Source: an uncultured Pseudomonadota bacterium | GTDB taxonomy: Bacteria > Pseudomonadota > Gammaproteobacteria > Methylococcales > Methylomonadaceae | Direction of reading: 5' to 3' | Length of the DNA stretch: 11,885 nt | Assembly: GCA_903953455.1 (NCBI GenBank) | Contig: CAJBJW010000175.1 | Coordinates: 1-11,885 of the forward strand | Part shown: in pieces, positions 8,728 through 11,885 of the stretch | Layout of the letters: the number at the start of each line of letters is the position of its first letter | Numbering within the stretch: position 1 is the stretch's first letter | Position numbers and translations under genes: made by a program | The notes under the pieces: generated by a model | The model's database searches: none | Seen by the model: only the letters and a program-made list of their open reading frames with translations | Told to the model about the DNA's origin: nothing

Positions 8728-9368
8728 TGTACGAAAAATATTTTGATATTACTTGCCAAAAATGTCCGCGTTTAGCGGCATTTTTGTGTGATGTAAAAGA
8801 AAAAAATCCTACATACTACGCAAAGCCTGTTGCGCCGTTTGGGGATGATAATGCAAGGTTGCTTATAGTGGGTCTTGCACCGGGAATGCACGGCGCAAAC
8901 GCAACAGGTCGGCCATTTACGGGTGATTATGCGGGTATCTTACTTTATGAAGCATTACATGAATTTGGATTTAGTAATTGTTCTGAATCGACGTCAGCTA
9001 ATGATGGTCTACTATTAAAAAATGCACGTATTACTAATGCAGTTAAGTGTTTACCACCACAAAATAAACCTAAAGGTGAAGAGATAAATACTTGTAATTC
9101 TTTCTTAAGTGCGGAATTGACAACGTTGCCAAAAAACGCCGTCATTCTTGCGCTTGGTAGTATTGCGCATCAAGCGGTTTTAAAAGCCTACGGTTTGAAA
9201 GTAACTAGCGCAAAATTTGCGCACAACAGTTATTTTGAATTTGAAAATAAAAATTCACTTGTTTCGTCATACCACACAAGTCGCTATAACATGCAAACTA
9301 AAAGATTAACCAAGTCTATGTTTACAGACGTTTTTAAAACAATAACGTATCTGTTAGCACGTTCGTAG
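8727..9368 (+). CDS. Fe-S uracil-DNA glycosylase, family 5 (UDGb)-like
   Basis: The 213-residue product has the four cysteines of iron-sulfur uracil-DNA glycosylases: Cys10 and Cys13 (CQKC), then Cys108 and Cys123 spaced by 14 residues. Motif 1, GLAPGMHGANATGRPFTGD (49-67), is of the family 5 type, with Asp67 in the place of the proposed catalytic aspartate. The DNA-gripping motif near the C-terminus is YHTSRYN (182-188), where family members as I recall them have YHPSR; Pro to Thr is a mild oddity. The enzyme would remove uracil or related deaminated bases from DNA to start base excision repair. The ATG shares one base with the preceding stop (TAATG), with no strong Shine-Dalgarno, so translation is probably coupled to the diflavin reductase. 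It is the last gene before the terminator. Confidence 0.88.
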   Translation: MYEKYFDITCQKCPRLAAFLCDVKEKNPTYYAKPVAPFGDDNARLLIVGLAPGMHGANATGRPFTGDYAGILLYEALHEFGFSNCSESTSANDGLLLKNARITNAVKCLPPQNKPKGEEINTCNSFLSAELTTLPKNAVILALGSIAHQAVLKAYGLKVTSAKFAHNSYFEFENKNSLVSSYHTSRYNMQTKRLTKSMFTDVFKTITYLLARS

Positions 9369-9393
9369 ATAATATTGGTTGCGATACAAATGA

Positions 9394-9431
9394 AAAGCCG
9401 TGTCTAAGATTATTTAGATGCGGCTTTTTTT
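9394..9431 (+). terminator. Intrinsic terminator of the gltB-like operon
   Basis: AAAGCCGTGTCTAA (9394-9407) pairs with TTAGATGCGGCTTT (9414-9427): 14 pairs including two G-U wobbles, with a six-base loop GATTAT. The T tract runs 9425-9431. It begins 26 bases after the uracil-DNA glycosylase stop and cleanly separates the two plus-strand units. Confidence 0.92.
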
Positions 9432-9434
9432 GTG

Positions 9435-9440
9435 TACAAT
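9435..9440 (+). promoter_or_regulatory. Candidate -10 element for the copper oxidase unit
   Basis: TACAAT matches five of six -10 consensus bases and lies directly after the terminator T tract, 36 bases before the chosen ATG. The expected -35 position falls inside the terminator stem and has no good match, so an activator may be required. I see no CueR-like or CopR-like dyad. Confidence 0.3.
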
Positions 9441-9476
9441 GGATTTTTAAAAAATAACAAGGGCTCACTTAAGTTT

Positions 9477-11141
9477 ATGGTAAAAAAATATTTTATTTGG
9501 GGTGGGTGGTTAATCGCATTAGCTCTAATTATTTTGTTAGTTAAGTGGTTTTTCGTGCTGGAAGAGCATGCTCGAGCTAGGCCTCCTGCGACGGTTTCTA
9601 GTAGTGCAGATAATGCAAATGTTGAAAAGCCGTGTACAGATGATCATGTTGAATGGCGTGGCGCTCAGGAAATTGAGGGTGTTTCTATATTGGCGTCGCC
9701 AGTTTGTGAGCCTGATAATCCGTTCACTATTGCAGCGGCAACTAAGGGAACAAATAATGTGTCAATGTCAACGCTTATGCAAAGTCATTTGGCGCAAGAT
9801 TCTATTGTGATGGGTGAAGATTTGGATGACGACGGTGATCCTGATGTTATTCATATTAAGTTAGAAGTTGTTGAGCTTAACGGATTTAGTCCAGATGGGG
9901 ATTATTTGATGAATACGTATAATATTGCTCCTGGATTACAGCCTTCTTTGTGGGTCTATGCACCTAAAATGCAAGGGATGGCCGTAAAAAACTTCAATTC
10001 ACGTGTTGCTCATCCATTGCTAAGAGCGCCTTCTCCTGTTATTCGTGTTGAACAGGGGGATAAAGTATATATAACGCTAGAAAATACGCATTACTTCCCG
10101 CATACAATTCATTTGCACGGGGTGGACCACCCATGGTTAAACTCAGAAGGTCAAGACAATGATGGTATGGAGGAACATGCAATTTTTCCAGGCAAACAAC
10201 ATACCTATGAAATTCAGCCACGACATGCTGGTACGATGCTTTATCACTGTCATGTCCAAACTGCTCAACACTTCATGATGGGGTTGAATGGTATGTTTAT
10301 TGTGGAAGAAAATCGGCCAAACAATTGGGTGCAAACCTTAAACATTGGTGCAGGCCAGGTGCGGCATCCTTCTGTTTCGGTTAAAAAACAATATGATCAA
10401 GAATACGATCTTCATTATCAATCTCTCGATAAGCAGCTGACAAAAATTCCACAAGAAGCTAACGATCCTCGCTTAATAAGTCAGAAGATGAGTCGTGAGT
10501 ATAATATGTCAACTTCAACGGAAAATTACTTTCTATTGAATGGGCATTCATTTCCTTACACATTAAGAGATGCAATGATTGTAGCGGGTGAAAATGAAAA
10601 TATAAAATTACATATCGCAAATCTGCAACGAACACCCATTGCTGTGCATTTTCATGGGCATAAGGCAACAATTATGGCCTATGATGGTGTTGATGCTCAG
10701 CAAGGCTCTCAGATAACACGAGATGTCTTTGATGTTGCGCCTGCACAGCGACTTGATCTTTCTCTTAAGACACAAAATGATGGGTTAAATAGTTATGGCG
10801 CAGGGCTTTGGATGTTTCATGATCATGTACCAACAGGGACAACCACCGATGGGATGGAGCCGGGAGGAAACATGGCAATTGTAGCGTATAAAAAATTATT
10901 GGATGAACAAGGGATGCCCACCATGCATGAGGGTATGTTCAATGATGTTTTCAATAAAGAGTATTACGCAAAAAAACGTCCAATTTGGTCAGTTGGTGAT
11001 TTTGCCTTCCTGTTAGGGGATGCTGGCTTGGTAGTTCCTGAAAATGGGGAGTTAATCGCATTCTTCATTGTGTTTGGATTATTGCTGGGAATAATTGGAC
11101 TGCTGATGTGGCTTTATGTGAAGAAAGATTATGAAAATTAG
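9477..11141 (+). CDS. Membrane-anchored two-cupredoxin-domain multicopper oxidase
   Basis: From ATG 9477 the product is 554 residues; an upstream GTG at 9432 is in frame but abuts the terminator. The N-terminus MVKKYFIWGGWLIALALIIL is an uncleaved membrane anchor, and a second hydrophobic helix (about 525-548) ends in a lysine-containing tail, so the catalytic part should be periplasmic. All four copper motifs are present: HLH (212/214), HCH (257/259), HFH (391/393) and HDH (448/450), the eight histidines of a trinuclear centre. The only type 1 cysteine, Cys258, is in the first domain, with His209 and His265; the second domain has Asp449 instead. This resembles two-domain (type B) oxidases and nitrite-reductase relatives, which work as trimers. 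Cys53 and Cys77 could form a disulfide. An oxidase of copper(I), phenols or a metal is plausible; the substrate is unknown. AAGGG at 9459-9463 is a somewhat distant ribosome site. Confidence 0.88.
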   Translation: MVKKYFIWGGWLIALALIILLVKWFFVLEEHARARPPATVSSSADNANVEKPCTDDHVEWRGAQEIEGVSILASPVCEPDNPFTIAAATKGTNNVSMSTLMQSHLAQDSIVMGEDLDDDGDPDVIHIKLEVVELNGFSPDGDYLMNTYNIAPGLQPSLWVYAPKMQGMAVKNFNSRVAHPLLRAPSPVIRVEQGDKVYITLENTHYFPHTIHLHGVDHPWLNSEGQDNDGMEEHAIFPGKQHTYEIQPRHAGTMLYHCHVQTAQHFMMGLNGMFIVEENRPNNWVQTLNIGAGQVRHPSVSVKKQYDQEYDLHYQSLDKQLTKIPQEANDPRLISQKMSREYNMSTSTENYFLLNGHSFPYTLRDAMIVAGENENIKLHIANLQRTPIAVHFHGHKATIMAYDGVDAQQGSQITRDVFDVAPAQRLDLSLKTQNDGLNSYGAGLWMFHDHVPTGTTTDGMEPGGNMAIVAYKKLLDEQGMPTMHEGMFNDVFNKEYYAKKRPIWSVGDFAFLLGDAGLVVPENGELIAFFIVFGLLLGIIGLLMWLYVKKDYEN

Positions 11142-11871
11142 AAGATTAAAAGACTTATTTAAAGTAATTTCTATTATATTTCTCTTGGTGTTGAATGTAG
11201 CGCAAGTAAGTTTTGCAATGATGTCCATGGATGAAAAGGGAATGGTCATGAACGCGAATAATAATAACTTACCTAAAGACTGTCCGAAAATTTCAGAAGA
11301 AGTTAATTTGAGTATCCATGCAGGGAGGAAATACGCAGCGAAATTTAATGGAAAAATGTTTGCCTTTGACCAGCAAGAGTGGAATGTGGCGCCATGTGCA
11401 AAAATCAATATTACATTTATAAATGAAGATCAAATCAGGCATCAGTTAATGATTCATGGTTTGCCTGGTTATTTATATCCAGAAGGTATGTTGCATTTGG
11501 AGCTTTACGGTGAGGGTGAACTTCGCGCGTCAGTTATATTGCCTAGCCAAAAAAAGACGTATCTTGTGCATTGTGAATTGGCACAACATGCAGAGAAGGG
11601 TATGAAGGCGCAATTGAAAGTGGGTGGTGGTGATGGGGATTTGCCAAGTATTCCCGCACTCAGTGCGCCTGTAAAAGTAGATGTTTACAAATTAGATTGG
11701 CAGGCGGTAATGTGGGGCGGAGTGCTGATTTTACTGGTTTCAGTGCTTGCTTTTTATAGTGGTCGAGTTTTGTTTTTGTATTATTTGAAAAAGGAATTGA
11801 TATCAATCAAACAAATAAAAGTGGACAAAATGCATTGCATTTGGCTTCCGAAAGAGGTCATAAAGAAATAA
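11131..11871 (+). CDS. Exported membrane-anchored cupredoxin, C-terminus probably out of frame
   Basis: The 246-codon frame overlaps the oxidase gene by 11 bases, indicating coupled translation. A signal peptide (basic MKIRR, hydrophobic core, likely cut after Ala29 in VSFA) precedes a Met-rich stretch (Met30, 31, 33, 38, 40) that could bind copper(I). The cupredoxin domain carries a full type 1 set: His104, then Cys148, His153 and Met158 in C-x4-H-x4-M. Cys51 and Cys89 are extra. A hydrophobic segment at about 190-218 followed by lysines would anchor it with the cupredoxin in the periplasm. It probably passes electrons to or from the oxidase, or delivers copper. From about residue 221 (base 11793) the -1 frame codes for an ankyrin repeat, so the last 25 residues of this frame, ending at the TAA, may not be the native tail. 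No named family member was recognised. Confidence 0.82.
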   Translation: MKIRRLKDLFKVISIIFLLVLNVAQVSFAMMSMDEKGMVMNANNNNLPKDCPKISEEVNLSIHAGRKYAAKFNGKMFAFDQQEWNVAPCAKINITFINEDQIRHQLMIHGLPGYLYPEGMLHLELYGEGELRASVILPSQKKTYLVHCELAQHAEKGMKAQLKVGGGDGDLPSIPALSAPVKVDVYKLDWQAVMWGGVLILLVSVLAFYSGRVLFLYYLKKELISIKQIKVDKMHCIWLPKEVIKK

Positions 11872-11885
11872 TTCAATTATTGATA
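11793..11885 (+). CDS. Ankyrin-repeat coding segment in the -1 frame, open at window end
   Basis: Read from 11793, 31 codons run open to the last base. They give GIDINQTNKSG and then QNALHLASERGHKEIIQLL, matching the ankyrin consensus (DIN linker, G-x-TALHLA, GH-x-EIV-x-LLL). This frame is open back to a TAG at 11757-11759 but has no ATG, GTG or TTG before the repeat, so it lacks its own start. It overlaps the end of the cupredoxin frame. A -1 shift at G-AAA-AAG (11787-11793), just after the membrane helix, would join the two and place ankyrin repeats in the cytoplasm. It could instead be a displaced gene remnant or reflect one missing base in an A run. Confidence 0.75.

Noticed and set aside
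9432..9476. Upstream in-frame GTG start for the multicopper oxidase
   Set aside because: It touches the terminator T tract and overlaps the candidate -10 element. The ATG at 9477 gives a normal lysine-plus-hydrophobic membrane anchor and has AAGGG upstream.
9477..11141. Copper nitrite reductase (NirK) identity for the oxidase
   Set aside because: The second domain has its own HFH and HDH pairs and the first has HLH and HCH, giving a full trinuclear set rather than the single type 2 site of NirK.
11079..11408. Minus-strand open frame (109 codons) across the oxidase-cupredoxin overlap
   Set aside because: It opposes a signal peptide and membrane segment, which explains its hydrophobic look; no family features.
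11796..11807. Perfect 12-base palindrome ATTGATATCAAT just after the possible slip site
   Set aside because: It has no loop and cannot form a stable RNA hairpin to stimulate frameshifting; it is probably chance in AT-rich coding DNA.

Overview
The window looks like chromosomal DNA from a low-GC gammaproteobacterium. An RppH closely resembling the enterobacterial enzyme, next to a HAD-IB phosphatase gene, a CysJ-type flavoprotein and AT-leaning codon use all point there. Genus cannot be set from the sequence; an ankyrin-repeat signal at the right edge would suit a host- or protist-associated lineage but does not prove it.

Layout: 1-648 (minus) is a SerB-like HAD-IB phosphatase cut by the left edge. 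A 160-base divergent intergenic region holding a long imperfect hairpin leads to rppH (809-1336, plus). A 196-base gap with an 11-bp perfect inverted repeat and a possible extended -10 promoter follows. Then comes a tight three-gene unit: an oversized glutamate-synthase-like large subunit (1533-6998), a CysJ-type NADPH diflavin reductase (7030-8727) and a family-5-like Fe-S uracil-DNA glycosylase (8727-9368, start overlapping the previous stop), closed by a strong intrinsic terminator (9394-9431). A second unit has a membrane-anchored multicopper oxidase (start taken at 9477) and, overlapping its end by 11 bases, a secreted, membrane-anchored cupredoxin (11131-11871).

How the genes may work together: the glutamate synthase homologue keeps the amidotransferase, FMN and GXGXG domains but carries an internal insert, a C-terminal extension and a changed 3Fe-4S ligand spacing. 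No gltD is beside it; a diflavin reductase occupies that position. This suggests, without proving, that NADPH electrons reach it through FAD and FMN of the CysJ-like protein. In the second unit, the oxidase has four HxH motifs and one type 1 copper site, and the cupredoxin has a full H/C/H/M type 1 set; both would sit on the periplasmic face, suggesting a copper-handling or electron-relay pair.

The most striking local anomaly is at 11793-11885: the -1 frame relative to the cupredoxin gene encodes a textbook ankyrin repeat, open at the window end and without its own start codon. It can be joined to the cupredoxin frame at a G-AAA-AAG sequence just after the membrane segment. A frameshifted fusion, a programmed -1 frameshift, a gene remnant or an assembly indel are all possible.
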